A stretch of 64,000 nucleotides of DNA from Oryzibacter oryziterrae (GCF_021864535.1 NZ_JAKJIC010000002.1:1-64000), one strand, 5' to 3'; positions 35,064 through 44,077 are shown, counted from the stretch's first letter. Notes: a model not told the origin generated them from the sequence alone. A program made the numbers and translations.

Positions 35064-36844
35064 GTGAAAATCGCAATCTGTTTCTGGCGATCGCCCTGTC
35101 GCTCGCGATCCTGCTGGGGTGGCAGTATTTCATCGCCAAGCCGCAGCTCGACAAGGCTCGCATGGCCGAGCAGGCCAAGCAGGAGCAGACGGTGGCCGCC
35201 GGCGCTGCCGGCACAGGGGCGCCGGCTGCCGGTGTGGATGGCGCCGTGCCCGTAGCCCAGGCTTTCGTCACGCGCGATGCCGCCATCTCTGCCAGCGCCC
35301 GTGTCGCCATCGATACGCCGGAACTGTCCGGCTCGATCAGCCTGACCGGCGCGCGCATCGATGACCTTTCGCTGAAGCTCTTCCGCGAGACCATCGATCC
35401 GAACTCGCCGCTGGTGAAGCTGCTGAACCCGTTCGGTACCGAAAACGCCTATTATGCCGAATTCGGCTTCAAGGCGCCCGCCGGCGATGCGACGCCGGTG
35501 CCCACCAGCGATACCGTCTGGACGGCGCCCGCCGGCGCCAAGCTGACGGCGACAACGCCGGTGACGCTGACCTGGGACAATGGCAAGGGCCTTGTCTTCT
35601 CGCGCACCATCTCGGTCGATCCGCACACCATGTTTGACGTCAAGGACTCGGTCGAGAACAAGACCGCCGCTCCGGTGACGCTCTATCCCTATGGTCTGGT
35701 GACGCGTTACGGCGAGCCGAAGGACCGTACCGCCTGGGTGCTGCACGAGGGCATGGTCGGTGTTTTCGGCGACAATGGCCTCAACGAGACGACCTATGCC
35801 AACCTCAAGAAGGAGCTGATGGTCAAGACCGATCCGGTTTCCTACGGCTGGCTCGGCATCACCGACAAGTATTGGGCCGCGGTCCTGATCCCCACGGGCG
35901 AGGCGACCTTCACGCCGAAGTATTCCTTCGCCCAGGCCGGAACCATCGACACCTTCCAGGCCAACTACCTGCGCGACGCGCTGGCTGTTGCTCCGGGCGC
36001 CTCTGCTTCGACCGAGACCCGCCTCTTCGCCGGCGCCAAGACCGTGTCGCGCATCGACGCTTATGAGACGGAACTCGGCATCGACAAGTTCGATCACCTG
36101 ATCGACTGGGGCTGGTTCTACTGGATCACCAAGCCGATGTTCCGCCTGATCGACACGCTCTACAAGTATGTCGGCAACTTCGGTATCGCCATTCTCCTGG
36201 TGACCTTGATCGTCAAGACCATCTTCTTCCCGCTCGCCAACAAGTCCTATGCGTCGATGAGCAAGATGAAGAAGATTCAGCCGGAAATGAACGAGCTGAA
36301 GACCAAGTATGCTGATGACAAGGTCAAGCAGCAGCAGGCGATGATGGAGCTCTACAAGCGGGAGAAGATCAACCCGGTTGCCGGCTGCCTGCCCGTCGCC
36401 CTGCAGATCCCGGTGTTCTTCTCGCTCTACAAGGTGCTCTACGTGACCATTGAAATGCGTCACGCGCCCTTCTTCGGCTGGATCCACGACCTCTCGGCGG
36501 CTGACCCGACCACCGTCTTCAACCTGTTCGGCCTCATCCCCTGGGCGCCGCCGGCCATGCTGATGCTGGGCGTCTGGCCGCTGATCATGGGCGTCACCAT
36601 GTTCATCCAGATGAAGCTCAACCCGGCGCCGCCGGACCCGACGCAGGCGATGATGTTCACCTACATGCCCATCATCTTCACCTTCATGATGGCCTCCTTC
36701 CCGGCTGGCCTGGTGATCTACTGGTCGTGGAACAACACGCTGTCGATCCTGCAGCAGTCCTTCATCATGAAGAAGAACGGCGTTAGGATCGAACTGTTCG
36801 ACAATCTGAAGTCCACCTTCGGCAAGAAGGCCAAGGCGGGCTGA
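35060..36844 (+). CDS. yidC: Membrane protein insertase YidC
   Basis: A 594-residue inner-membrane insertase/chaperone. An N-terminal anchor (NLFLAIALSLAILLGWQYF) is followed by a large periplasmic beta-sandwich domain to about residue 350. The conserved insertase core then follows, with GIAILLVTLIVKTIFFPLANKSYASMSKMKKIQP, the cytoplasmic helical hairpin, GCLPVALQIPVFFSLYKVLY and the last helices ending PAGLVIYWSWNNTLSILQQ. It cooperates with SecYEG. It is translationally coupled to rnpA. Confidence 0.98.
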   Translation: MSENRNLFLAIALSLAILLGWQYFIAKPQLDKARMAEQAKQEQTVAAGAAGTGAPAAGVDGAVPVAQAFVTRDAAISASARVAIDTPELSGSISLTGARIDDLSLKLFRETIDPNSPLVKLLNPFGTENAYYAEFGFKAPAGDATPVPTSDTVWTAPAGAKLTATTPVTLTWDNGKGLVFSRTISVDPHTMFDVKDSVENKTAAPVTLYPYGLVTRYGEPKDRTAWVLHEGMVGVFGDNGLNETTYANLKKELMVKTDPVSYGWLGITDKYWAAVLIPTGEATFTPKYSFAQAGTIDTFQANYLRDALAVAPGASASTETRLFAGAKTVSRIDAYETELGIDKFDHLIDWGWFYWITKPMFRLIDTLYKYVGNFGIAILLVTLIVKTIFFPLANKSYASMSKMKKIQPEMNELKTKYADDKVKQQQAMMELYKREKINPVAGCLPVALQIPVFFSLYKVLYVTIEMRHAPFFGWIHDLSAADPTTVFNLFGLIPWAPPAMLMLGVWPLIMGVTMFIQMKLNPAPPDPTQAMMFTYMPIIFTFMMASFPAGLVIYWSWNNTLSILQQSFIMKKNGVRIELFDNLKSTFGKKAKAG

Positions 36845-36850
36845 CCATAG

Positions 36851-36898
36851 AGCGCTTTCCGACCTGACGGAATCGTCAGGTCGACAAGAAATCGCTCC
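36851..36898. repeat. Palindromic repeat element after yidC
   Basis: A perfect 10-bp inverted repeat (CGACCTGACG/CGTCAGGTCG, 4-base loop) at 36860-36883 sits inside a longer imperfect stem whose outer arms are AGCGCTTTC and GAAATCGCT. The AGAGCG-TTTC...GAAA-CGCT frame resembles the dispersed intergenic repeats of Hyphomicrobiales. It may also act as a terminator. Confidence 0.6.
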
Positions 36899-36912
36899 AG
36901 ATTCAAGAGTTT

Positions 36913-36957
36913 GAGCACCCGCCGATCATGTTGGTTCAACATGATCGGCGGGTGCTC
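36913..36957. repeat. Perfect 21-bp hairpin
   Basis: The left arm at 36913-36933 (starting GAGCACCCGCC) is exactly complementary to 36937-36957, with only a 3-base loop GTT. It is the longest perfect hairpin I found in the window. It lies 15 bases after the previous element and 133 bases before the acetyltransferase gene. Confidence 0.85.
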
Positions 36958-37089
36958 CAGGCAAGAGGAGTTGAGGGCCATGATCCACTGATCGCCCGGC
37001 GGGCGTCGCACGTTCCGCCGCGTTTCACCGCCCCTGGCAAGCCCGATGGGTCCGCCGGGACAAGGTTGAATTTTGCGAAAGCGCAGATC

Positions 37090-37752
37090 ATGGCCCACAC
37101 CTTCCCTCATCCCGATCCGTCCATCGTTCACCCCATGCCGGAACACCCGCGCGTGGTGTTCCTGAAAGCCGTGGTGGACGCGCCGAATGTCGAAATCGGC
37201 GATTTTTCCTATTACGATGATCCGGTGGAGCCCGAGCGCTTCTATGAGAAGTGCGTGCTCTATCACTATCCCTTCCTTGGCGACCGTCTGGTGATCGGAC
37301 GCTTCGTGGCAATCGCCACCGGCGTTTCCTTCATCATGGGCGGGGCCAACCACCTGATGGGCGGCATCTCCACCTTCCCCTTCCAGATCTTCGCATCGGG
37401 CTGGGAGAAGGATTTCGACATGGCGCCGATTCTTGCGGGCCTCAAGGGCGATACGCTCGTCGGCAACGACGTCTGGATCGGGCGCCGGGCGACCATCCTG
37501 CCGGGTGTCCGCATCGGCGATGGCGCCATCATCGCTGCCGAAGCCGTGGTCAGCCGCGACGTGCCGCCCTATGCGATCGTCGCCGGCAACCCAGCTCGCG
37601 TGGTCAGGCGGCGCTTTGATGAGGGGATTGTGGACAGGCTTCTTGCCATTGCCTGGTGGAACTGGCCCGCCGAACGGATTACACAACATTTGCAACTGAT
37701 CATGGGCGCCGACGTGGATGCCCTCGAAAGGGTGAGCGGGGAAACGCCATGA
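37090..37752 (+). CDS. CatB-related (Xat family) O-acetyltransferase
   Basis: A 220-residue left-handed beta-helix acetyltransferase. Typical features are [12 protein letters not shown], the catalytic-type His in [16 protein letters not shown], the hexapeptide run [55 protein letters not shown], and the C-terminal AWWNWP helix. The family includes chloramphenicol and streptogramin acetyltransferases, but many chromosomal members have other substrates, so resistance should not be assumed. The start at 37090 fits the family; the upstream frame crosses a hairpin. Its stop overlaps the engB start. Confidence 0.87.
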   Translation: MAHTFPHPDPSIVHPMPEHPRVVFLKAVVDAPNVEIGDFSYYDDPVEPERFYEKCVLYHYPFLGDRLVIGRFVAIATGVSFIMGGANHLMGGISTFPFQIFASGWEKDFDMAPILAGLKGDTLVGNDVWIGRRATILPGVRIGDGAIIAAEAVVSRDVPPYAIVAGNPARVVRRRFDEGIVDRLLAIAWWNWPAERITQHLQLIMGADVDALERVSGETP

Positions 37753-38405
37753 CCCAAGACCTTGCCGGCCGGGCTCCGATCGATCCCGAGGCCATCCGCC
37801 TGATGTTCGCCCGTCCCTGGGTGTTCATTCGCGGCATGCAGACCGTGAACGACCTGCCGCCCCTTTCGGGGACGATCGAGATTGCCTTTGCCGGCCGCTC
37901 GAACGTCGGCAAGTCGAGCCTCATCAACGCGCTCACCGGCCAGCAGGGCCTCGCCCGCACGTCCAACACGCCGGGACGGACGCAGGAACTCAACCTGTTC
38001 CGCCCCGAGCGCGACGCTGGCCTGATCCTGGTGGACATGCCTGGCTATGGCTATGCCGAGGCGCCCAAGGACAAGGTGGATCTGTGGAACCAGCTGATCC
38101 GCGACTATCTGCGCGGGCGGCCCAACCTGCGCCGCGTCTATGTGCTGATCGACGCCCGTCATGGTCTGAAGACCAACGACGACGGTGTGCTGACCATGCT
38201 GGACAGGGCAGCCGTCTCCTATCAGATCGTGCTGACCAAGGCCGACAAGCTGAAGCCGGGCGGCCTCGAGAAGGTCGTCGCCGACACCGTTGAGCGCATC
38301 CGCAAGCGCCCGGCCGCCTTTCCCGAAGTGCTGGCAACGTCCAGCGAAAAGGGACTGGGCATCGAAGGGCTGCGTTCCACGATCGCGGGGCTGCTGACCT
38401 ATTAA
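37749..38405 (+). CDS. engB: Ribosome biogenesis GTP-binding protein YihA/EngB
   Basis: A 218-residue GTPase needed for large-subunit assembly. G1 is GRSNVGKSS, the G2 region is [10 protein letters not shown]3 is [13 protein letters not shown]4 is [10 protein letters not shown] and G5 is the late ATSSEKG. The ATG at 37749 overlaps the stop of the preceding gene (ATGA), so the two are translationally coupled. In related genomes engB follows yidC more directly and precedes argB, as it does here. Confidence 0.96.
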   Translation: MTQDLAGRAPIDPEAIRLMFARPWVFIRGMQTVNDLPPLSGTIEIAFAGRSNVGKSSLINALTGQQGLARTSNTPGRTQELNLFRPERDAGLILVDMPGYGYAEAPKDKVDLWNQLIRDYLRGRPNLRRVYVLIDARHGLKTNDDGVLTMLDRAAVSYQIVLTKADKLKPGGLEKVVADTVERIRKRPAAFPEVLATSSEKGLGIEGLRSTIAGLLTY

Positions 38406-38566
38406 GAAGACTCCGCCGGCGGTGGGCCAATGGCTCCCCGTCCGGCGCGCTCCGACCGATTGTCCGGCATTTGCGTGGGCGAGGTGATATCCGTCATTGA
38501 GGCGTCGCCCATGATCCGCTATACGGCGTGCCGGAATTCTCCCCGCACTGACGATTGAGGCCGGCC

Positions 38567-39481
38567 ATGTCCGTCAACGCCGATACTTCCGCCAGCACCG
38601 AAGAGGCCATGGTCTCGCGGGCTCGCATCATTTCCGAGGCGCTGCCCTATATGCAGCGCTATGACGACAAGACCATCGTCGTGAAATACGGCGGCCACGC
38701 CATGGGCGACGAGGCGCTGTCGCGTGCCTTTGCCCGCGATATCGTGCTGCTGAAGCAGTCGGGCATGAAGCCGATCGTGGTGCACGGCGGCGGGCCGCAG
38801 ATCGGCGCCATGCTGGACAAGCTCGGCATCAAGAGCGAGTTCAAGAACGGTCTGCGCGTGACCGACAAGGCCACCGTCGAGATCGTCGAGATGGTGCTGG
38901 CCGGCTCGATCAACAAGAATATCGTTTCCGCCATCAACGCCGAGGGCGGTCGCGCCATCGGTCTCTGCGGCAAGGACGGCAATCTCGTCACTGTCCAGAA
39001 GGCCACGCGCACCATGCGCGACCCCGACAGCAACATCGAGAAGGTGGTGGACCTGGGCTTCGTGGGTGAACCCAAGACGGTGAACCCGGCCATGCTGGAC
39101 ATGGTCGCCAAGGAAGACCTCATCCCGGTGGTCGCCCCCGTGGCTCCGGGCGAGGACGGCGAGACCTACAACGTCAACGCCGACACCTTCGCCGGCGCCA
39201 TTGCCGGCGCTCTGAAGGCCGCGCGTCTCCTCTTCCTGACCGACGTGCCGGGCGTGCTCGACAAGCAGGGCCGCCTGATCAAGCAGCTGTCCAAGGCCGA
39301 GGCCCTGGCTCTGATCGCCGACGGCACCATTTCCGGCGGCATGATCCCCAAGGTGGAAACCTGCTTCGACGCGCTGGAGCGCGGTGTCGAGGCGGTGGTG
39401 ATCGTCAACGGCAAGACGCCGCATTCGGTGCTGCTTGAGATCTTCACCGAGACCGGTGCCGGCACGCTGATCACCCAGTAA
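38567..39481 (+). CDS. argB: Acetylglutamate kinase
   Basis: A 304-residue amino-acid kinase that phosphorylates N-acetylglutamate, the second step of arginine synthesis. Conserved elements are [42 protein letters not shown], the [13 protein letters not shown] loop and [14 protein letters not shown]. The N-terminal helix typical of the arginine-inhibited hexameric type is present ([21 protein letters not shown]). The start at 38567 follows a weak TGAGG. Confidence 0.96.
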   Translation: MSVNADTSASTEEAMVSRARIISEALPYMQRYDDKTIVVKYGGHAMGDEALSRAFARDIVLLKQSGMKPIVVHGGGPQIGAMLDKLGIKSEFKNGLRVTDKATVEIVEMVLAGSINKNIVSAINAEGGRAIGLCGKDGNLVTVQKATRTMRDPDSNIEKVVDLGFVGEPKTVNPAMLDMVAKEDLIPVVAPVAPGEDGETYNVNADTFAGAIAGALKAARLLFLTDVPGVLDKQGRLIKQLSKAEALALIADGTISGGMIPKVETCFDALERGVEAVVIVNGKTPHSVLLEIFTETGAGTLITQ

Positions 39482-39526
39482 TACCAATTCTGCCCAAGAT
39501 GCCGACGCATCGGCTCATTGCAGATA

Positions 39527-39569
39527 TTTCGAATTTCTCATCTGCATCAAGGGCATGAGAAATTCGAAA
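39527..39569. repeat. 15-bp inverted repeat after argB
   Basis: TTTCGAATTTCTCAT at 39527-39541 is exactly complementary to ATGAGAAATTCGAAA at 39555-39569, with a 13-base loop. It is AT-rich, unlike the surroundings, and is probably part of a dispersed repeat or terminator. Confidence 0.75.
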
Positions 39570-39574
39570 GCGGG

Positions 39575-39606
39575 ATACCGAGGTCATTTTCAATGACACT
39601 CGGTAT
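39575..39606. repeat. Second inverted repeat after argB
   Basis: ATACCGAG-G-TCATT pairs with AATGA-CA-CTCGGTAT around a TTC loop. It follows the previous hairpin by 5 bases, giving a two-hairpin element. Confidence 0.7.
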
Positions 39607-39760
39607 AATCCATGGGCTGAACGCAAGAAAATGAGGGCTGCGGCTGGTGTCGCGGCCCTTTTTTGTTGCGCCACACGACCAACATAGTGAACGTTTAATT
39701 AATCGGTTACCCGCAGCTGCCAAACTCAACCTTCCGCCGCTCCGCAATGAGGACCCGCCG

Positions 39761-40501
39761 TTGAACGCTCCTTCCCATCCCGCCGTCCTTGAAACCCGGC
39801 CCGTCCTGGACTTCGGCGGCTTTGCGCATGTGGACTTCTGGCTGTTCGATCTCGACAACACGCTCTATCCGGCCGAGACGAACCTCTTCGCACAGATCGA
39901 CGTGCGCATCCGCGACTTCGTCGCGCGCCTGCTCGACATGCCGCCCGAGCGCGCCAATGTGGTGCAAAAGGACTATTATCATCGCTACGGCACCACGCTG
40001 CGTGGCCTGATGGAGGAGCATGGCGTCACGCCCGATGGCTTCCTTGAATATGTCCACGACATCGACCATTCCGTGGTGCGCCCCGATCCGCTGCTGGCGG
40101 CGGCGTTGAAGCGGCTGCCGGGCCGGAAGTTCGTCTTCACCAACGGCTCGCGCCGTCATGCCGAACGCACCATGGACTATCTCGGAATCGGCGATGCCTT
40201 TGACGACATTTTCGACATCGTCGCCGCCGACCTGGTGCCCAAGCCCCAGCGCGAGGCCTATGACAGCTTCCTGCGTCACACCGGCGTCGCCCCCGAACGC
40301 GCCGCCATGTTCGAGGATCTCGCCCGCAATCTTGCCGTCCCGCACGCCATGGGCATGCGGACCGTGCTCGTGGTGCCCACGGGCGGCCACATCCAGTTTC
40401 GGGATGCCTGGGAAGAGGGCGGCGAACAGTCGCCGCATGTGGATCACGTGACGGAAGACCTGAGCCTGTTCGTCGAAGGGCTGGCCGACAGTCGTCGATG
40501 A
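39761..40501 (+). CDS. Pyrimidine 5'-nucleotidase (HAD family, SDT1-like)
   Basis: A 246-residue HAD phosphatase. Motif I is FDLDNTLYP with the nucleophile Asp, motif II is VFTNGSRRHAERTM, and the late motif is AAMFEDLARNLAVPHAMGMRTVLV. This matches the pyrimidine 5'-nucleotidase subgroup that releases phosphate from UMP/CMP-like nucleotides. There is no ATG near the conserved N-terminus. The TTG at 39761 with GAGG eight bases upstream is the likely start; the frame extends further up without conserved sequence. Confidence 0.87.
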   Translation: MNAPSHPAVLETRPVLDFGGFAHVDFWLFDLDNTLYPAETNLFAQIDVRIRDFVARLLDMPPERANVVQKDYYHRYGTTLRGLMEEHGVTPDGFLEYVHDIDHSVVRPDPLLAAALKRLPGRKFVFTNGSRRHAERTMDYLGIGDAFDDIFDIVAADLVPKPQREAYDSFLRHTGVAPERAAMFEDLARNLAVPHAMGMRTVLVVPTGGHIQFRDAWEEGGEQSPHVDHVTEDLSLFVEGLADSRR

Positions 40502-40835
40502 TCGCGCGGCGGGGGAGGGTGACGGGCTCCCATGCAAAAAGGGAGCTGGTGTCTCGCGGGCACCTCCTGTATGAAGCCAGCATCGGCGGCTCTCACGAAC
40601 GGGCCGCCGTTTTCCGTTTCACCCGTAGCGCGCCGATACGGACCTTCTGACGTGGCTTGCCCTGGCATCAGGCAGGGAAGCGCCCAGTTCCAGACATCTG
40701 GAGAGAGGGCAATGCGATCCTGCCATTCCGGCAGGTGTTGCATGTGGGTCATTGCGGCAGTCGCTCGATCGTAGCCGAATCAAGCCCAGGGGTCTGCCCG
40801 GGCGCCGGCCGCGACTGCCAGACCTAGAGAGATTA
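40502..40835. other. Intergenic region between nucleotidase and DEAD-box helicase
   Basis: A 334-bp spacer that contains a terminator at 40584-40614 and, upstream of it, a smaller GGTG/CACC stem near 40550. The remaining part must carry the helicase promoter and a leader. No convincing gene is visible. Confidence 0.45.
40584..40614 (+). terminator. Terminator after the nucleotidase gene
   Basis: CGGCGGC/GCCGCCG with a 12-base loop is followed by TTTTCCG. It lies about 80 bases downstream of the nucleotidase stop. Confidence 0.6.
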
Positions 40836-42554
40836 ATGCCCTTTACCGTGACCAACCCCAGCCTTGCGCGCGCGCTCGAGGCCAAGTCCTACGTCGATCC
40901 CACGCCGGTTCAGGCGGCGGTGATCGATCCCGCCCTGTCGGGCCGCGACATGCTGGTGTCGGCGCAGACCGGCTCGGGCAAGACCGTGGCCTTCGGTCTC
41001 GCCATTGCCGCGACGCTCCTGGGCGACGCCGAATTCTTCGGCGCCCCGGCCCGTCCGCTGGCGCTGATCATCGCACCGACCCGCGAGCTGGCCCTGCAGG
41101 TGCAGCGCGAACTCACCTGGCTCTATGGCGAAACCCATGCACGCATCCTGCCTTGCGTCGGCGGCATGGACCCGCGCCGCGAAAAGCGCGGCCTTGCCGA
41201 GGGCGCGCATATCGTCGTCGGTACGCCCGGCCGCCTGCGTGACCATCTTGAACGCGGCGCGCTCGATCTGTCGGACCTGCGTGCCGTGGTGCTCGACGAA
41301 GCCGACGAGATGCTGAATCTCGGCTTCCGCGAAGACCTGCAGTTCATCCTCGACACGACGCCGGCCGAACGCCAGACGCTTCTGTTCTCGGCGACGATCC
41401 CCAGCGAAATCGCCCGTCTGGCCAAGCATTACCAGCGTGACGCCGCCCGCATCGACGTGATCGACCAGCGCCAGGCCCATGCCGACATCGACTATCGCGC
41501 CATCCGCGTGCTGCCGCACGAAGTGGAGAAGGCCGTGGTCAACGTGCTGCGCTGGTTCGAGGCCGGTGCTGCCATCGTCTTCTGCGGCACCCGTGAGGGT
41601 GTGCGCCACATGCACGGCGCGCTGGTGGAACGCGGCTTTGCCGTCGTCGCCATGTCCGGCGAGATGGGTCAGAACGAACGCAATCAGGCGCTTCAGGCCA
41701 TGCGTGACGGTCGCGCCCGCGTCTGCGTGGCGACCGACGTTGCCGCCCGCGGCATCGACCTGCCCGACCTCGGCCTCGTCATTCACGCCGACCTGCCGCA
41801 TGATCCAGAAGTGCTGCTGCATCGCTCCGGCCGCACCGGTCGTGCCGGCCGCAAGGGCACCAGCGTCCTTCTGGTTCCGATCAGCCGCCGCCGTCGCGCT
41901 GACGGCCTGATGGCAGGCGCGGGTATCGTCGCCAACTGGAGCGGCCCGCCGATGGCCGACGAGATCCATCGTCAGGACCAGACGCGTCTTTTGGCCGACC
42001 CACTGCTGGGCGAGGCAATTGCCGAGGATGACGCCGAACTCGTGGCCTCGCTGGTCGCGCAGAAGAGCGCCGAGGAACTGGCCGCCGCACTGATCCGCCT
42101 CTATCGCGCCGGCATGCCCGAGCCGGAAGAGATCACCGATCCGCGTGAAAAGCCCGAGCGCAAGACGCCGGCGCAGGCCAGCAGCGAGCGCGTGGCCGGC
42201 GGCGCCTGGTTCCGCCTGTCCATGGGCTGGAAGGACAATCTCGACATCCGCTGGCTGCTGCCGGCCCTGAGCCGCGCCGCCAAGATCTCCAAGAACCGGA
42301 TCGGCGCCATCGACATCCGCGACCGTGAGACCTATTTCGAAGTGGCGCAGGACGTCGCGGCCATCGTCGAGCGGGCCGCCGCCCATCCGCTGGAGAACGG
42401 CGCCGTGATGGAGCCAATCCCCACGCCCCCCATGGACGTGCGCAAGGGGCCTGACGCCCGCAAGGCCAAGCCGGTTGGCAAGTCTGGCCCGAAGGAAGGC
42501 AAGCCCTACAAGCCGCACAAGGACAAGAAGGACGGCAAGTTCCGCCACGGCTGA
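40836..42554 (+). CDS. DEAD-box RNA helicase with DbpA-type RNA-binding domain
   Basis: A 572-residue ATP-dependent RNA helicase. The Q motif precedes SAQTGSGKT. PTRELALQ, GTPGRL, VLDEADEML, FSATIP, the ARGIDLPDLG region and HRSGRTGRAGRKG are all intact. Near residues 450-530 a DbpA-type RNA-binding domain appears (WFRLSMGWKDNLDIRWLLPAL, GAIDIRDRETYFEV), suggesting a role in ribosome assembly. A Lys-rich tail ends the protein. The start at 40836 gives the expected Q-motif distance. Confidence 0.95.
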   Translation: MPFTVTNPSLARALEAKSYVDPTPVQAAVIDPALSGRDMLVSAQTGSGKTVAFGLAIAATLLGDAEFFGAPARPLALIIAPTRELALQVQRELTWLYGETHARILPCVGGMDPRREKRGLAEGAHIVVGTPGRLRDHLERGALDLSDLRAVVLDEADEMLNLGFREDLQFILDTTPAERQTLLFSATIPSEIARLAKHYQRDAARIDVIDQRQAHADIDYRAIRVLPHEVEKAVVNVLRWFEAGAAIVFCGTREGVRHMHGALVERGFAVVAMSGEMGQNERNQALQAMRDGRARVCVATDVAARGIDLPDLGLVIHADLPHDPEVLLHRSGRTGRAGRKGTSVLLVPISRRRRADGLMAGAGIVANWSGPPMADEIHRQDQTRLLADPLLGEAIAEDDAELVASLVAQKSAEELAAALIRLYRAGMPEPEEITDPREKPERKTPAQASSERVAGGAWFRLSMGWKDNLDIRWLLPALSRAAKISKNRIGAIDIRDRETYFEVAQDVAAIVERAAAHPLENGAVMEPIPTPPMDVRKGPDARKAKPVGKSGPKEGKPYKPHKDKKDGKFRHG

Positions 42555-42590
42555 TCGTCCGCCGACCATCAATAGTGTCGATTCTGCAAG

Positions 42591-42615
42591 CGGGTGGGCG
42601 CCAGGCGTCCACCCG
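42591..42615 (+). terminator. Hairpin after the helicase gene
   Basis: A 10-bp stem (CGGGTGGGCG/CGTCCACCCG with one G-T pair) with a 5-base loop lies about 37 bases after the helicase stop. The T-run is poor. Confidence 0.5.
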
Positions 42616-42658
42616 TTCGTCATTCTGCGTCCGAATTGCGCGGGCGCGAAATCAGCGC

Positions 42659-42689
42659 TTGACCTGGAGTGCACTCCAGGGGGTAACTG
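42659..42689 (+). promoter_or_regulatory. MerR-type promoter with operator palindrome
   Basis: TTGACC and TAACTG are separated by 19 bases, the stretched spacing that MerR-family activators correct. The spacer holds the perfect 18-bp palindrome CCTGGAGTGCACTCCAGG (42663-42680). It lies 35 bases before the MerR-like gene, so the regulator very likely controls its own operon. Confidence 0.85.
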
Positions 42690-42723
42690 ATGGGGTCGGT
42701 TGATCAGACCAAGGAGACCGACC

Positions 42724-43104
42724 ATGAAGATTGGCGACCTGGCGCGGGCGACGGGGCTTACCGTCGACACCCTGCGCTACTATGAAGACATCGGCCTGCT
42801 GCCGCCCTCGCAGCGCGATCGCAGCGGCCACAGGATCTACGGCGCCGAGAGCCTGCGCTGGCTGGAGTTCGTTGGCCGCCTCAAGGCGACCGGCATGGGG
42901 ATCGCCGACATGGTCCGCTATGCTCAGCTCCGGGCCAAGGGACCCTCCACCAATGGCGAGCGTCGCCGCCTGATGGAAGCCCACAGGGCCAAGGTGGCGC
43001 TGAAGATCGCTGAGCTCAGCGAAAACCTCGGCAAGCTCGACGAGAAGATCGCCTGGTACCGGGCCGAGGAATCAGCAACCGATATCGCGGAGGCCGCGGA
43101 ATGA
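42724..43104 (+). CDS. MerR family transcriptional regulator
   Basis: A 126-residue regulator. The N-terminal winged helix MKIGDLARATGLTVDTLRYYEDIGLLPP is typical, followed by a long dimerisation helix (residues about 80-120). No cysteine cluster for metal binding is present, and the sequence resembles the NmlR/AdhR branch that answers aldehydes or electrophiles; the operator also fits this branch. AAGGAG precedes the ATG at 42724. Its stop overlaps the next start. Confidence 0.93.
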   Translation: MKIGDLARATGLTVDTLRYYEDIGLLPPSQRDRSGHRIYGAESLRWLEFVGRLKATGMGIADMVRYAQLRAKGPSTNGERRRLMEAHRAKVALKIAELSENLGKLDEKIAWYRAEESATDIAEAAE

Positions 43105-43499
43105 GCGACACCCGTCCCGCACTCGACCGCGGCCGCGACGTGGTCGCCATCCTCAATCCGGCGCTGGAAGACATGCTGGCCGGCTATGACGCCGTGTTGC
43201 CGGGCTTCACCGAGACCATGGTCGAGTATGCCTATGGCCGCCACTATGCCCGGCCCGGCCTTGACCTCAGGACCCGGCAGATCGCCACGGTGGCGGCGCT
43301 GACGGCGCTGGGTGGACAGACCGGACCACAGCTGGCCATCAACATCCGCCATGCACTCGCTGCCGGCGCGACGCGGACCGAGCTTCTGGAAGTCATCTAC
43401 CAGATGGCCGTCTATGGCGGCATGCCCGCGGCAATCAATGGCATCAACACGGCACTCGCCACCTTTGCTGACCTGGATGCTGCGGCACCGGCCGCGTGA
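43101..43499 (+). CDS. Carboxymuconolactone decarboxylase family protein
   Basis: A 132-residue all-helical protein of the CMD/AhpD-like superfamily. The family core is clear: LDLRTRQIATVAALTALGGQTGPQLAINIRHALAAGATRTELLEVIYQMAVYGGMPAAINGINTA. It lacks the Cys-x-x-Cys of AhpD, so it is of the CMD type and not a disulfide reductase. Being translationally coupled to a MerR regulator suggests a role in detoxifying a reactive carbonyl or aromatic compound; this is inference. Confidence 0.9.
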   Translation: MSDTRPALDRGRDVVAILNPALEDMLAGYDAVLPGFTETMVEYAYGRHYARPGLDLRTRQIATVAALTALGGQTGPQLAINIRHALAAGATRTELLEVIYQMAVYGGMPAAINGINTALATFADLDAAAPAA

Positions 43500-43567
43500 G
43501 AAGGCCAGGGGAAGAGGCTGCGTCATCCCGTAACGCTCGGAGACCAGTTTGGGGAACCGACCCGATC

Positions 43568-44077
43568 ATGCCGTTGTTCAAACGCCTCTGCCTCGCAACC
43601 CTCTCGATCCTGCTCTTGTCCCCGGCTGCCGCCGGGGACAACCTTCTGGCTGGAAAGAGCTACATCCTCCAGCTGTCATCCAGCCAGTATGACAGCGGCT
43701 ACGGTGAGTATCTCGTGCCGCCGCTTGCCAAGTCCATCGCCAAGACCGGCATGAAAGCCAAGGGCGGGCCAGGTGCCGATGTGGTTGTGAACGTCGTCAA
43801 ACAGGCCGATCACGGCGCCTGGTACGGCAAGGGCGCTGCGCGTCGCTGGCTCTATCGCAACGAGGTGACCGTCGGCTTCAGCCCGGAAAGCTACGACATC
43901 CCCCTGAGCGGCAAGCCGCAGTTCGGCATCAAGGTGACCGCGCTTACCGAAAACGAGGACCGCATGGACGAGTACGCCTGCATGGTGGATTTGGCCGTGC
44001 GTATGGCAATGTCCAGTTACAAGCCGAAGGGCCTCGTCAAGATCGATGGACAGGCTTGCGTCGCGGCTGGGCACTGA
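43568..44077 (+). CDS. Exported protein of unknown function
   Basis: A 169-residue protein with a signal peptide (MPLFKRLCLATLSILLLSPAAAG). The mature part (LLAGKSYILQLSSSQYDSGYGEYLVPPLAKSIAKTGM, KGGPGADVVVNVVKQADHGAWYGKG) looks like a compact alpha/beta fold and has two cysteines near the end. I do not recognise the family. It lies 68 bases after the CMD gene on the same strand but is probably separate in function. Confidence 0.75.
   Translation: MPLFKRLCLATLSILLLSPAAAGDNLLAGKSYILQLSSSQYDSGYGEYLVPPLAKSIAKTGMKAKGGPGADVVVNVVKQADHGAWYGKGAARRWLYRNEVTVGFSPESYDIPLSGKPQFGIKVTALTENEDRMDEYACMVDLAVRMAMSSYKPKGLVKIDGQACVAAGH

Noticed and set aside
34871-36487. 538-codon minus-strand frame
   Set aside because: Antisense to yidC and the end of rnpA.
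36851-36957. Ends of an insertion sequence
   Set aside because: The inverted repeats are hairpin arms with 3-4 base loops, enclose no transposase, and show no target duplication.
37090-37752. Antibiotic-resistance determinant
   Set aside because: CatB-like Xat proteins are common in chromosomes with other substrates; the sequence alone does not show resistance.
40833-42770. 645-codon minus-strand frame
   Set aside because: Antisense to the DEAD-box helicase.
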